Below, piece after piece: positions 27,528-36,071 of a stretch of 64,000 nucleotides of DNA. Source of the stretch: AWTP1-13 sp050248715 (GTDB lineage: Bacteria > Pseudomonadota > Alphaproteobacteria > Rhizobiales > Hyphomicrobiaceae). Position 1 is the first letter of the stretch, and each line of letters starts with the position of its first letter. Location of the stretch: NCBI GenBank assembly GCA_050248715.1, contig JBFWRV010000019.1, positions 27,081-91,080 on the forward strand. Reading direction: 5' to 3'. A program made the position numbers and the translations under genes. A model generated the notes under the pieces. That model was not told where the DNA came from. It saw nothing but the letters and a program-made list of their open reading frames with translations, and made no database searches.

Positions 27528-27570
27528 CGAGGGCGGCCCGCAAGCTGCGGCTGCCCGGGCCGGCCCTCGA
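27528..27570 (+). terminator. Hairpin after the small protein gene
   Basis: The arms TCGAGGGC (27528-27535) and GCCCTCGA (27563-27570) are perfectly complementary, and GC-rich inner sequence (GGCCCG ... CGGGCC) extends the pairing. The hairpin starts 5 bp after the stop codon. No U-run follows, so it is only a possible terminator or mRNA stabiliser. Confidence 0.5.
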
Positions 27571-27628
27571 GGATAGCCGACGATTTCAAAACGCTCGGGC
27601 GCTCGAGGCGCCCACCAGGAGACACGAG

Positions 27629-27883
27629 ATGTTCAAGACCTTAGCCCCACGGTCCACCGACGAGTTGTGGCCGTTCGCAGAGCAACCGCAAGCCGGCGCG
27701 CCGGCGTCCCTGACGCAGCGGCTCGCCGGGAGCCTGTCGGCGATGGCGCAGTTCGTGATCGAGCGGCGGCGCTATCTCAAGGCCCGGCGCGACCTCGCCA
27801 GCCTCGACGAGCGCATGCTCAGGGATATCGGCGTCACACGGTCCGAGATCGGACGCGTCGTCCGCTACGGGCGCTTCGACTAG
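27629..27883 (+). CDS. DUF1127 domain protein
   Basis: An 84-residue protein whose C-terminal half is the DUF1127 motif: RRRYLKARRDLASLDERMLR then DIGVTRSEIGRVVRYGRFD. DUF1127 proteins are small arginine-rich factors abundant in alphaproteobacteria, with roles in RNA binding, phosphate and carbon metabolism. A GGAGACACGAG ribosome binding site precedes the ATG. It lies 105 bp after the related small gene. Confidence 0.92.
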   Translation: MFKTLAPRSTDELWPFAEQPQAGAPASLTQRLAGSLSAMAQFVIERRRYLKARRDLASLDERMLRDIGVTRSEIGRVVRYGRFD

Positions 27884-27905
27884 CCGCGCAACTCTCACCC
27901 CGCGA

Positions 27906-27947
27906 GGCGGCGCGCCGTGTCGCACCCTGCACGGCCGGCGCGCCGCC
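27906..27947 (+). terminator. Perfect 12-bp-arm hairpin after the DUF1127 gene
   Basis: GGCGGCGCGCCG (27906-27917) and CGGCGCGCCGCC (27936-27947) form twelve perfect pairs around an 18-base loop. It begins 23 bp after the DUF1127 stop codon, so it probably ends or stabilises that transcript. The next gene starts 33 bp further on. Confidence 0.65.
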
Positions 27948-27979
27948 TTCGTCCGGGTCTCATGGCATGGGAGGATTTC

Positions 27980-29791
27980 ATGTCCCACGTGCTGCCTTTG
28001 GGCATCCTGACCTGCACGGCCGGCCTCGGCCTCGCCGTACTCGCCGCTGCCGACAGTCTGCCGCGCAGCGGCGATGTCTTCGTCGACCCCGTGCTGAGCG
28101 GGACGGCCGGCGTCTGCCGGCCCGATGCCGACGGCACCAGCAAGCTGCGCGCCTATTACCAGAAGATGGCCGCCAAGACCGAGACGCGCCCCTTCTCGCC
28201 CGGGTCCGGCGGCAACGGCAGCGCCGGGGCCGCTGGCGACGCGCCGCTCCTGTCCAATCTCGGCACGCTCACCTACACGGTCACGACAGCCAGTCCGCTG
28301 GCGCAGCGCTACTTCGATCAAGGCCTGCGCCTCGCCTATGCCTTCAACCACGCCGAGGCACGGCGTGCCTTCCAGGCGGCGCAGAAGCACGATGCCGACT
28401 GCGCCATGTGCTCCTGGGGCGAGGCGCTGGTGCTCGGACCCAATATTAACGCGCCCATGGACGCGGCGGCGGTCGCGCCTGCCCTCGCCGCCCTGCGGGC
28501 GGCGGAGGCCAAGGCCAGCTTGGCAAGCGTGCGCGAGCAAGCCCTGATCGCCGCGCTCGGCAAACGCTATGCGGAGGATGCCGGCGCGGACCGCGCGCAT
28601 CTCGATGCGGCCTATGCCCAGGCCATGGGCGAGCTCGCCCGGCGTTTCCCGGATGATCAGACCGTCAATGTCCTCTACGCCGAGGCGCTGATGGATCTGA
28701 CCCCATGGGACTATTGGGAGGCTGGCGGCACCAAGGCCAAGGGCAAGACCGGCGAGATCATCGCCACGCTCGAGAAAGTTCTGGCGAAGAACCCGGACCA
28801 CCCCGGCGCCATCCATTTCTACATCCACATGGTGGAGGCATCGGACAAGCCCGAGCGGGCGCTGCCGTTTGCCAATCGCCTGGCGGCCGCCATGCCGGGC
28901 GCCGGACATCTCATGCACATGCCCTTCCACATCCACTTCCGCCTCGGCGACTATCAGGCCGCGCTCGCGGCCAACAAGGCTGCCGTGGCCGCGGACGAGG
29001 CCTACATTGCGCAGGCGGCGCCGCAGGGGCTCTATCCCGCCGCCTACTACCCCCACAACGTGCATTCGCTGATGGTCTCGGCGCAGATGGCCGGCGACGG
29101 CAATGCGGCCGTGGCGGCGGCCGCCAAGCTCGCGCGCGTGGTGACGGCGGAGGCGGGCCGCACGGTGCCGTGGGTGCAACCGATCCAGGCGGCGCCCTAT
29201 TTTGCGCACGCGCAGTTCAGCGCACCCGCCACCACCCTCGCGCTGGCCGATCCCGGCGATGAGCTGCCGTTCGTGAAGGCAATGTGGCACTACGCACGCG
29301 GCGTGGCGCTTGCCGCGGACAGGAACATCGCGGCCGCGACGGCGGAAGCCGAGGCGATCGCGCGGCTCGAAGGCAGCAACTTCGCGGATCTGGTGGCCGG
29401 CGGCATCCCGGCTGCCGAGGTTCTGCAGCTTGCCCGCCATGTCGTGCTCGCGCGCATTGCCATCGCCGACGGCAGACCCGAGGCGGCCGTGGTCGCCTTC
29501 GAGCAGGCCATCGCCATCCAGGACAAGCTGCCCTACTCCGAGCCGCCGCACTGGTACTACCCCGTGCGCCAGTCCCTCGGGGCGGTGCTGGCGAAGCTCG
29601 GCCGCCTCGACGCGGCCGAGGAGGCGTTCCGCGCCAGCCTGGCGCAGTCCCCCAACAACGGCTGGGCGCTGCACGGCCTGAGCGAGATCTACAGCCGCCT
29701 CGGGCGAAAGCAGGAGCTGGCCGAAGCCAGCCGGCGCCTCGCCAAGACGTGGGCGGGCGACCGCCGACTGCTCGACCTCGGCCGGCTCTGA
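27980..29791 (+). CDS. Large exported TPR-repeat protein
   Basis: A 603-residue protein with an N-terminal hydrophobic signal (about 1-26) and tetratricopeptide-type helices. Clear examples are SPLAQRYFDQGLRLAYAFNH, AEARRAFQAAQKHDADCAMC and the C-terminal SLGAVLAKLGRLDAAEEAFR. The HPGAIHFYIHMVEAS and GHLMHMPFHIHFRLGDYQAA stretches, rich in histidine, are characteristic of this family. Proteins of this kind are presumed periplasmic; no enzymatic activity is established. The start at 27980 begins directly with the signal; an in-frame upstream ATG is less likely. Confidence 0.85.
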   Translation: MSHVLPLGILTCTAGLGLAVLAAADSLPRSGDVFVDPVLSGTAGVCRPDADGTSKLRAYYQKMAAKTETRPFSPGSGGNGSAGAAGDAPLLSNLGTLTYTVTTASPLAQRYFDQGLRLAYAFNHAEARRAFQAAQKHDADCAMCSWGEALVLGPNINAPMDAAAVAPALAALRAAEAKASLASVREQALIAALGKRYAEDAGADRAHLDAAYAQAMGELARRFPDDQTVNVLYAEALMDLTPWDYWEAGGTKAKGKTGEIIATLEKVLAKNPDHPGAIHFYIHMVEASDKPERALPFANRLAAAMPGAGHLMHMPFHIHFRLGDYQAALAANKAAVAADEAYIAQAAPQGLYPAAYYPHNVHSLMVSAQMAGDGNAAVAAAAKLARVVTAEAGRTVPWVQPIQAAPYFAHAQFSAPATTLALADPGDELPFVKAMWHYARGVALAADRNIAAATAEAEAIARLEGSNFADLVAGGIPAAEVLQLARHVVLARIAIADGRPEAAVVAFEQAIAIQDKLPYSEPPHWYYPVRQSLGAVLAKLGRLDAAEEAFRASLAQSPNNGWALHGLSEIYSRLGRKQELAEASRRLAKTWAGDRRLLDLGRL

Positions 29792-29811
29792 GCGCCGGCA
29801 GGGCTCGACGA

Positions 29812-30164
29812 GGGCGCGGGAAAATGTAGGGCGCGAAGGGCTGAGCCGTAGTGCGCCGAAACGACGGTCGCATCGGTGCAATGCGCTTCGCTTTTGCACC
29901 CTACGATTGCCCCAAGCCGTGCTTCGACCCTCGGAACAAGTCCGAGGGCAGGCAGGCTCAGCACGGGGTGGGCGAGCCCTGCCGCACGCGCGTCCTCGTC
30001 CTGAGCTTGTCGAAGGACGGGCCGGCATCTGAGCCGTGCTTCGACGGAGCTCAGCACGGGGTGGGGGTGGGGGCGCGGGAAAATGTAGGGCGCAAAGGGC
30101 TGAGCCGTAGTGCGCCGAAACGATGGTTGCATCGGTGCAATGGGCTTCCGCTTTTGCACCCTAC
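29812..30164. repeat. Composite repeat region: two family C copies flanking family A elements
   Basis: Two near-identical direct copies of about 93 bp (29812-29904 and 30071-30164) begin GGGCGCGGGAAAATGTAGGG and end GCTTTTGCACCCTAC. Between them lie a long-form family A palindrome (29916-29968), a short form (about 29995-30020) and a partial third. The second family C copy runs into the end of the SCO1 gene, so its CTAC provides the SCO1 stop codon (minus strand). No gene lies in the stretch. Confidence 0.85.
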
Positions 30165-30775
30165 TTGCTACTTGCACCGCGCTTGGCGAGCAGGGCCTTG
30201 AGCTTGGCCAGCTGCTCGGCCTCGCTCTCCTGGAACCCGAGCGTGCCGGAGAGGCGGTTGTCGGCGTCCATGAGATAGACATAGGCCGAATGCACGATGG
30301 TGTAGCTGCCGTTGTCCTCGGGCACCTTGTTGTAGGCGGCACTCCAGCTCCTGGCCGCAGCCGCGATCTGCGCGCTGCTGCCCGTGAGCGCGACGATGCG
30401 CGGGTCGAAAGCCGTAAGATACTGCTTGAGCCGATCCGGCGTATCGCGCTCCGGGTCGACGGTGACAAAGATCACCTTCAGCCGGTCGGCGTCGGCGCCG
30501 AGGCTTTGCAAGCCGTTGCTCATCTCCATCAGCGTGGTGGGACACACGTCCGGGCAATGCGTGAAGCCGAAGAAGATGGCGTAGGGCTGTCCCGCCAGCG
30601 CGGTGCTCGCGAACGGCTGGCCGTTGTGATCGGTGAGCTCGAACGACCCGCCGAGGCTGCCGAGGGGTTGCGCGAACGTCTGACTGCAGGCGCCCGCCCA
30701 CAGCACCGCCGCCAACCCGAGCCCGTAGACCGCCGGCAGTCGTCTTCGAACCCGCTTCGCTGCGCCCGCCGGCAT
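30161..30775 (-). CDS. SCO1/SenC family copper-binding protein
   Basis: A 204-residue thioredoxin-fold protein, used in copper delivery to the CuA site of cytochrome c oxidase. The copper ligands are the two cysteines of FTHCPDVCPTTLMEM and the histidine in YTIVHSAYVYLMD. It has an N-terminal membrane anchor or signal (about 15-35) after a basic start. The ATG at 30775 is preferred to 30823. The end of the gene lies inside a dispersed repeat. The nearby PCuAC gene (33991-34581) has a related copper role. Confidence 0.93.
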   Translation of the reverse strand: MPAGAAKRVRRRLPAVYGLGLAAVLWAGACSQTFAQPLGSLGGSFELTDHNGQPFASTALAGQPYAIFFGFTHCPDVCPTTLMEMSNGLQSLGADADRLKVIFVTVDPERDTPDRLKQYLTAFDPRIVALTGSSAQIAAAARSWSAAYNKVPEDNGSYTIVHSAYVYLMDADNRLSGTLGFQESEAEQLAKLKALLAKRGASSK

Positions 30776-30846
30776 GCAACCGGTTCCTTCGAGCCCGGGC
30801 GCAAGAATAGCGCCTCGGATCAATTGCTAGCACATCGGCGCGGGAG

Positions 30847-31477
30847 CTAAGTAGCAGCCGGCAGCTTCGGTGCGGTCTGCCGCCAGGCCGGCATGGCCGC
30901 CTGCACGCCGAGCCAGCGCCGGAATGTTAGCGTACTGATCGAGCGGAATCTTGGCTGGCTCAGCATAGACCAGAGGCGCAACCACGACGAAGTCGGCCAG
31001 CGTCGCCGTCTTTCCTACCAGCCACTCCTGCCGCCCGAGATGACGGTCGAGGACGGCCGCTTCCTGGTGAAAGAGCTGGCCCGCCTGCGCCAGCACGGTC
31101 TCGTCGGGCGCGCCCAACTTCATGACACCCTTGACGAGGTTTTCGAACAGGAAGGGGACGACGCCCCTGCTCCAGTGCTGGCCATGCCAGCTTTCCCAGC
31201 GGGCGATGTCGGCCCGCGTCCTGGCATCCCGGGACCACAGCGGCGTTTCCGTCTGATCGGCCAGGTAGTGCAGGATGGCGCTCGATTCCCACAGCGCGAA
31301 GCCGCCGTCGACCAGGGTCGGCGTGCGCCCCGTCGGGTTGAGCGCGAGATAGTCGGGCTTGCGCTGCTCGCCCTTGGTCAGGTCGACAATGGCAAGCTCC
31401 AGCGGAACCTTCATTTCGTGCGCGGCAGCCAGCACCTTCCAGGTGTTGGGCGATGGCGGGAAGCAATAGAGCTTCAT
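30847..31477 (-). pseudogene. Glutathione S-transferase gene with a C-terminal frameshift
   Basis: The N-terminal thioredoxin domain (MKLYCFPPSPNTWKVLAAAH, NPTGRTPTLVDGGFALWESS with AILHYLADQ) and helical domain are intact. Near 30920 the frame goes wrong: the read text is NIPALARRAGGHAGLAADR and ends at 30827. Removing one C in TTCCGG gives NIRRWLGVQAAMPAWRQTAP with a stop at 30847, the expected GST C-terminus. Either a natural single-base insertion or a sequencing error changes the last 25 residues or so. It could still fold, so loss of function is not certain. Confidence 0.8.
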
Positions 31478-31549
31478 TGCGTGCTCCTTTCGATGCGGGC
31501 CCGCCGGCGCCGGTCCGGGAGCGCCCGCGTGTGATGGCGGGCAGGGCGC

Positions 31550-32251
31550 TCAGGTATCGTATCGGTCGTGGCGGCGTACCCACGCCATGGGATGGGACAG
31601 GCCGGCCTCGTCGCGTCCCTTGGGGACGAGGTCGAGCAGCTGATAGGCGCTGTTCATCGCGTCGAGGCCGCGCGCGTAGCATGAGTACGTGTGGAAGATG
31701 TCGCCGGCCGCGTCCTTGACGAAGACGCTGAGCCCGGGGGCCTCGGTCGCGCCAAATCCGCGCCGATCATAGTTGTAGTAGGCATCCTTCAACTCCTCGG
31801 GCGTGAACGACACGTGATAGTCGCGGTTGAAGCTGTTGCCGAGCGAGGACACCCACGTGAAGCTCCAGCCCATGCGCTTCCGGTAGGCCTCGAGCTTCGC
31901 CATGGCTGCGCGCGAGGTGGCCACGAGCTGCGCGTCGCGGTGCTTCAGGTGGATGGCGATGCCGTTGTAGTTGTCGGCCCAGAACGAGCAGCTGGGGCAC
32001 CCCTCCTGCCAGTCCGGCCCGAACATGAAGTGATAGACGATGAGCTGGCTGCTGCCTGCGAACAGCTCCGGCAGCGCCACCTTGCCGTCGCGGCCCTCGA
32101 ACACGTAGCGCTCCTCGACCCTGACCCAGGGAAGCTCCCGCCGCTGCGCACTCAGCCTGTCGCGCTCGTGGGTGAGTTCCCTTTCCTTCGCCAGCAGCGC
32201 CTTGCGCGCGGCCAGCCACTCGTCTCTCGATACGATCTTATGTTGCTGCAT
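31550..32251 (-). CDS. DUF899 family thioredoxin-like protein
   Basis: A 233-residue protein of the DUF899 family. Typical text includes SRDEWLAARKALLAKERELT, LPWVRVEERYVFEGRDGK, the DWQEGCPSCSFWADNYNG cysteine motif and the tail PMAWVRRHDRYDT. The fold is thioredoxin-like with a CxxC, but the reaction is unknown. It sits in a leftward series with two GST genes and an AHSA1/ArsR pair, a setting seen often for this family. Confidence 0.93.
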   Translation of the reverse strand: MQQHKIVSRDEWLAARKALLAKERELTHERDRLSAQRRELPWVRVEERYVFEGRDGKVALPELFAGSSQLIVYHFMFGPDWQEGCPSCSFWADNYNGIAIHLKHRDAQLVATSRAAMAKLEAYRKRMGWSFTWVSSLGNSFNRDYHVSFTPEELKDAYYNYDRRGFGATEAPGLSVFVKDAAGDIFHTYSCYARGLDAMNSAYQLLDLVPKGRDEAGLSHPMAWVRRHDRYDT

Positions 32252-32331
32252 CTTCGACTCCCTATGGCCTGTGCGGGGCAAGCTCTGCCCGGCTGCCCCT
32301 ACGTCACGGTCCGCCGCCGAGCCTGCCGAGG

Positions 32332-32976
32332 TCACGCCGCCGCTCGAAAGTCCCCGAGCTGGCCGCTGAGCGCGCGCCCGAATGCCGGCCGCGCAGTGCA
32401 GCGCTCGATGTAGGCGGCGAGGCGCTTGTCGCTGGTGACGATGTCGGTATGCCCGAGGATCCTGAGCACCGTGGTCATCATGAGATCGCCCGCCGTGAAG
32501 CGATCCCCGTCGAGATAGGGCTTGTCGCCGAGCGCTTTGGCGAGGGCGGCGAGGCGCCTCCGCACGAACTCCACGGCGCCCGGGCGTCTTAGCCTGGCCC
32601 AATCCTGGTCGGCGTAGAAGATATCGATCCGGGCCACGTCCATGACGAAGGGCTCGATGGAATTGAGCGCGGCAACCAGCCATTGCGTCGCCCGGGCGCG
32701 GGCCTCCGGATCCTTCGGCAGCAGCGCCTCGCTCCGCTCGCCGACGTAGAGCACGATGGCCCCCGATTCAAAGAGCACGAAGCCGTCGTCCTCGAGGATC
32801 GGCACCTGACCGAAGGGCTGCAGCGCGCGATAGCCCGGCTTGTCCTGATCGCCCTGGTCGAGGAGGCGCGACCTGTAAGGCAGGCCGGCCTCTTCAAGAG
32901 CCCAGCGGGCGCGCAGATCGCGCACTTGACCCTGAGCGAAGTCGGGAACCGATCTGAAGGCGGAAATCGTGATCAT
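32332..32976 (-). CDS. Glutathione S-transferase family protein
   Basis: A 214-residue GST. The N-terminal domain shows FGQVPILEDDGFVLFESGAI with VLYVGERSEALLP, the cis-proline and glutathione-contacting ES. The C-terminal helical domain contains LGDKPYLDGDRFTAGDLMMT, with the conserved Asp of the N-cap box. The chosen start is MITISAF. The substrate is unknown. It lies 52 bp downstream of the AHSA1 gene. Confidence 0.92.
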   Translation of the reverse strand: MITISAFRSVPDFAQGQVRDLRARWALEEAGLPYRSRLLDQGDQDKPGYRALQPFGQVPILEDDGFVLFESGAIVLYVGERSEALLPKDPEARARATQWLVAALNSIEPFVMDVARIDIFYADQDWARLRRPGAVEFVRRRLAALAKALGDKPYLDGDRFTAGDLMMTTVLRILGHTDIVTSDKRLAAYIERCTARPAFGRALSGQLGDFRAAA

Positions 32977-33027
32977 CTCGTGCGCTCCCTGGGATGTCCG
33001 CTGCACCGGTGGCTGTCTTCTCTGTCC

Positions 33028-33474
33028 TCAAGCGGCCGAGTCCAGCATCCGCTCCAGCCGGTCGAGCGTTCCCGTCCAACCCTGGCGGTGCCGGTCGCGC
33101 GCACCCTCGTCGAAGAAGCGCTCGTGCGTGAGCGTCAGCATGCAACCGCCGTCCGTCGGCGCGATGTCGATGGTGACGAGCGACTCCCGCTCCGGCGTGC
33201 TCTCCCAGGCCCACGTGAAGACCAGCCTGCGGCCCGGCACGATCTCCCTGTAGACGCCGCCGACGCGATGCGGCTCGCCGTCGGGCGCGCGGCCGACGAT
33301 GCGGTAGCGTCCGCCGACGCGCAGGTCGATCTCCACCGCCTCGTTGACGAATGCGTCGCTCGGCCCGAACCAGAGCTTCAGCGCTTCCGGCCGGGTCCAG
33401 GCCGCGAAGACCTTCTCCGCCGGGGCCTTGAGCGTGCGCTTGAGGGTGAGGCTCGGAGCTTGGGGCTTGGACAT
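33028..33474 (-). CDS. SRPBCC (AHSA1-type) domain protein
   Basis: A 148-residue protein with the START/Bet v 1-like fold of the AHSA1 family: LTLKRTLKAPAEKVFAAWTR then PEALKLWFGPSD, the GGRYRIVGRAPDGEPHRVGG strand pair and GWTGTLDRLERML at the end. Such proteins are usually paired with an upstream ArsR regulator, as here, and are often of unknown ligand. The ATG at 33474 is inside the end of the ArsR gene, a 97-bp overlap. Confidence 0.92.
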   Translation of the reverse strand: MSKPQAPSLTLKRTLKAPAEKVFAAWTRPEALKLWFGPSDAFVNEAVEIDLRVGGRYRIVGRAPDGEPHRVGGVYREIVPGRRLVFTWAWESTPERESLVTIDIAPTDGGCMLTLTHERFFDEGARDRHRQGWTGTLDRLERMLDSAA

Positions 33475-33803
33475 GGATCTTCCTCCACGAATTTGGCGAG
33501 GGCATCGAGCCTCGCACTCCAGAAGCGCTCGTAGCGCGAGAGCCATTGCATGGCGCTCTCCAGCGGTGCCGCGGCGAGCTTGCAGTGCACGGTACGGCCG
33601 CTCTTGGCGCGCTCGATCAGCTTGGCGCGGGCCAGCACGTCGAGGTGCTTCATCACGCCCGGCAGGGAAAGGTCGAACGGGCGGGCGATCTCGGAGACGG
33701 CGAGCCCGTCCTCGTCGGCGAGGCGCTGCAGGATTGCCCGCCGCGTCGGGTCGGCAAGGGCGGCGAATGCGAGGTCGAGGTGGGCTTCTCGATAGTAAAC
33801 CAT
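33378..33803 (-). CDS. ArsR-family transcriptional regulator (SdpR-like)
   Basis: A 141-residue protein. The winged helix is HLDLAFAALADPTRRAILQR, then VSEIARPFDLSLPGVMKHLD and VLARAKLIERAKSGRTVHCK, followed by WLSRYERFWSARLDALAKFV. No metal-binding cysteine pair is visible in the DNA-reading helix. The last 30 residues or so are arginine/serine-rich and overlap the AHSA1 gene in another frame, so the functional protein probably ends near residue 110. A strong promoter sits directly upstream, with the ATG almost at the predicted transcript start. Confidence 0.92.
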   Translation of the reverse strand: MVYYREAHLDLAFAALADPTRRAILQRLADEDGLAVSEIARPFDLSLPGVMKHLDVLARAKLIERAKSGRTVHCKLAAAPLESAMQWLSRYERFWSARLDALAKFVEEDPCPSPKLRASPSSARSRPRRRRSSRPGPGRKR

Positions 33804-33810
33804 GTGGCTT

Positions 33811-33838
33811 AGTATAGGAGCGGATGCGCGAGAGTCAA
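33811..33838 (-). promoter_or_regulatory. Sigma-70-type promoter of the ArsR-AHSA1 operon
   Basis: On the minus strand, TTGACT (33838-33833) and TATACT (33816-33811) are separated by 16 bp, close to the consensus. The start codon follows only 7 bases after the -10 box, so the predicted transcript has a leader of about one or two bases. This implies leaderless translation. The regulator probably represses itself by binding here, which is usual for the family. Confidence 0.7.
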
Positions 33839-33990
33839 CCGCTCAGTTAACTTTCCGCGTGCACCCGCCGGCCGCGCACCCATCGTGCGTGGCAAAAGAC
33901 CAATCCTCGCCGGCCGCGACCGTGCCGGCGGGACGTGGTCATCTCGGTGAATAACTACGGGGTTGCGCTAATGCAGAGCCGAGCGCTGGA

Positions 33991-34581
33991 TCAGTGGTGC
34001 TTGTGGCCGCCCGACGAGCCGCCGGACTTGGTGCTTGGCTTGGCACCCGACTGGGCACCGATCGGCGCCACGCGGTATTCGACCTCGATGGTGCCGGCCT
34101 TCTCGAACACCAGCGTGCCCTTGAGCGACTGGCCTTTCTTGAGGCCCTCGCGCAGACCCGTGAACATGATGTGGTAGCCGCCAGGCTTCAGCTCCACCGT
34201 CTGGCCCGGCTTGATCTCAAGCCCGTTCTCCAGGCGCCGCATCTTCATGACGCCGCCGGCCATCGACATCTCGTGCACCTCGACCGCCGCCGCCACCGGC
34301 AAGGTGCCGCCAACGAGCCGGTCGGACTCCGATCCCTTGTTGGTGATCTTCACGTATCCGCCGGCGACCTGCGCGCCGCCCGGCGTTGCCCTCGCCCACG
34401 GGGCCTCGATCACGAGCGGACCGAGGGTGTAGGACGTCTGCCCGGACGCCACCCGCATCAGAAGGGAAGGCCCCGGCGACACTTCGAGGATGCCACCTGT
34501 CCCCGCCGCTCCGGCCGGCGATGCAATGCCGAACCAGCCTGCAGCAACCGCCGCCAGCAAAATGGGTTTCATGGCTGTCAT
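33991..34581 (-). CDS. Periplasmic copper chaperone PCuAC
   Basis: A 196-residue exported protein with a signal peptide (about 1-25, ending SPAGA). The PCuAC copper site is visible in VHEMSMAGGVMKMRRLENGL and GGYHIMFTGL (H-x-M ... M ... H-x-M). A histidine-rich tail (SGGHKHH) may add metal binding. PCuAC delivers Cu(I) for assembly of the CuA or CuB site of cytochrome oxidase together with SCO1, whose gene is 3 kb away. The start at 34581 overlaps its upstream neighbour by 4 bp. Confidence 0.93.
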   Translation of the reverse strand: MTAMKPILLAAVAAGWFGIASPAGAAGTGGILEVSPGPSLLMRVASGQTSYTLGPLVIEAPWARATPGGAQVAGGYVKITNKGSESDRLVGGTLPVAAAVEVHEMSMAGGVMKMRRLENGLEIKPGQTVELKPGGYHIMFTGLREGLKKGQSLKGTLVFEKAGTIEVEYRVAPIGAQSGAKPSTKSGGSSGGHKHH

Positions 34582-34817
34582 CCTCTTGGAAGAGATGCCG
34601 GCCGGCCGGTGCTCACCAACGGGTCGACAAGACCCGAGCCCCAGTCGGCAGTTGCCGGCGCGGCCGCATGGGCCTCGCCAAGCGGGTTGGGCGCATGGCG
34701 ATGCGCCGCGGTCCACATCGAGATCAGGACAATGGCGGACAGCAGGACGGCCGCGACGATCTGCAGTCGCAGAACAGGCGCCTGCAACCGCGCCTTTCTC
34801 GGCTCGAACATGGGCAA
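34578..34817 (-). CDS. Small membrane protein co-transcribed with PCuAC
   Basis: A 79-residue protein with one hydrophobic segment (about 18-36, RLQIVAAVLLSAIVLISMW), followed by a short periplasmic tail containing AHRHAPNPLGEAHAA. The family is not recognised. It overlaps the PCuAC gene by 4 bp, so the two are likely coupled, and the histidines may bind metal. This link is inference from arrangement. Confidence 0.6.
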   Translation of the reverse strand: MPMFEPRKARLQAPVLRLQIVAAVLLSAIVLISMWTAAHRHAPNPLGEAHAAAPATADWGSGLVDPLVSTGRPASLPRG

Positions 34818-35096
34818 ACATCTCCGGCGCGGATAGCGGCAGCGACCGCCATGCGTACGGCAGCCCCGCCTCGCCAGGCTGCTCTCGGCCGATGGGCCCG
34901 CGGGCAGCCCGTCACACTTACTTTTCCCATAATGCAGGCACGCGTCCGGGCCTCAATGAGGCAAAGTGCTGCCGGGCGGCACGTTCGCGGTGATGGATCT
35001 GGTCGACCAGCCTCGCCGCGTGCGGTCGCAACGGCGCCATGCCCGGGCCGTGCCGCTCTTCGACCGATGGGAAGGCATGCGCGAGGCGACCTGGAA
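34818..35096. other. Intergenic region between divergent PCuAC and YdcF genes
   Basis: These 279 bases hold no recognisable gene or repeat. CACACTTACTTTTCCCATAAT near 34913-34933 is the only AT-richer stretch and may hold the leftward promoter. The frame of the following gene is open through the region, but its conserved start is at 35097. Confidence 0.35.
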
Positions 35097-35906
35097 ATGT
35101 TCTTCTATCTGGCGAAGATATTCTGGTTCCTGGTGCAGCCATCAGGGTTGCTGCTGATCCTGATGATTGCCAGCGCGATGTCGCTGCGATGGGGTTTCGA
35201 GCGCATCGGGCGACGCCTGCTCGCGCTTGCCGTCCTTCTTCTCCTCGGCGGCGGGCTCCTTCCCGTCAGCAACTGGCTCATCCTGCCGCTCGAGCAGCGC
35301 TTCCCGCGCGCTGAGCTCTCCGGTGCCTCCGTCAGCGGCATCGTGGTGCTCGGAGGTGCCGAGGATGCCCGCATCTGGAAGCGGCGCGGCATCCACGCCA
35401 TGAACGAGGCCGGCGAGCGCTTCACGGAGGCGGTGGCGCTGGCCCGGCGCTTTCCCAATGCTCGCGTCGTGTTCACCGGCGGCGCCGTCGAGATCCTGAG
35501 CGAGCCTTCGGTGGGGGCGGACGCTGCGCGGACAATTTTCGGTGATCTGGGCCTGCGCGAGGACGGCCGCCTCATCCACGAGTCCAAGGCGCGCGACACC
35601 TGGGAGAATGCCGTCAACGTCAAGGCCCTGGTGAGCCCCAAGACCGGCGAGCGCTGGCTACTCGTGACCTCTGCCTGGCACATGCCGCGCTCGGTCGGTG
35701 TCTTCCGGCGGGTCGGCTTTGCCATCGAGCCGTGGCCGGTCGATTACCGCACGGCCGACGATTGGGATGCGCTGAGGCTTTTCGATGCTCCCGCCGACGG
35801 CCTCAAGCGCCTCGATACGGCCATGCGCGAGTGGATCGGCCTCCTCGCCTATCGCGCGACCGGGCGCACGGACGCTCTGTTTCCGGCGCCCGGGCGGGGC
35901 ATTTAA
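35097..35906 (+). CDS. YdcF family (DUF218) membrane protein
   Basis: A 269-residue protein with two N-terminal membrane helices (about 5-28 and 38-56) and a DUF218 domain: SGIVVLGGAEDARIWKRRGI, FPNARVVFTGGAVEIL, LIHESKARDTWENAVNVKAL and WLLVTSAWHMPRSVGVFRR. These match the ElyC/SanA/YdcF family, whose members are linked to envelope and peptidoglycan homeostasis and vancomycin sensitivity. The start is the ATG at 35097; a longer frame upstream has no family similarity. Confidence 0.92.
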   Translation: MFFYLAKIFWFLVQPSGLLLILMIASAMSLRWGFERIGRRLLALAVLLLLGGGLLPVSNWLILPLEQRFPRAELSGASVSGIVVLGGAEDARIWKRRGIHAMNEAGERFTEAVALARRFPNARVVFTGGAVEILSEPSVGADAARTIFGDLGLREDGRLIHESKARDTWENAVNVKALVSPKTGERWLLVTSAWHMPRSVGVFRRVGFAIEPWPVDYRTADDWDALRLFDAPADGLKRLDTAMREWIGLLAYRATGRTDALFPAPGRGI

Positions 35907-36071
35907 CGCCGCGGCTTCGTGCCGATCCCTGCCGATTTGTGGTTTTCGCGCAACACGCTCCCGGAAAGACGACGGCTGCCCCAGGCAGTTCGCATTTGCC
36001 GGATGTCATGCGCCGCGGTGCGGGGAGATCGCCAGTATTGGCCGTTTCGCGTCTCTGGAGCCGCGTATCGC

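Noticed and set aside
27641..30028. Minus-strand open frame of 795 codons antisense to the TPR protein
   Set aside because: It lies opposite a clear TPR coding region and a DUF1127 gene and includes repeat-derived sequence.
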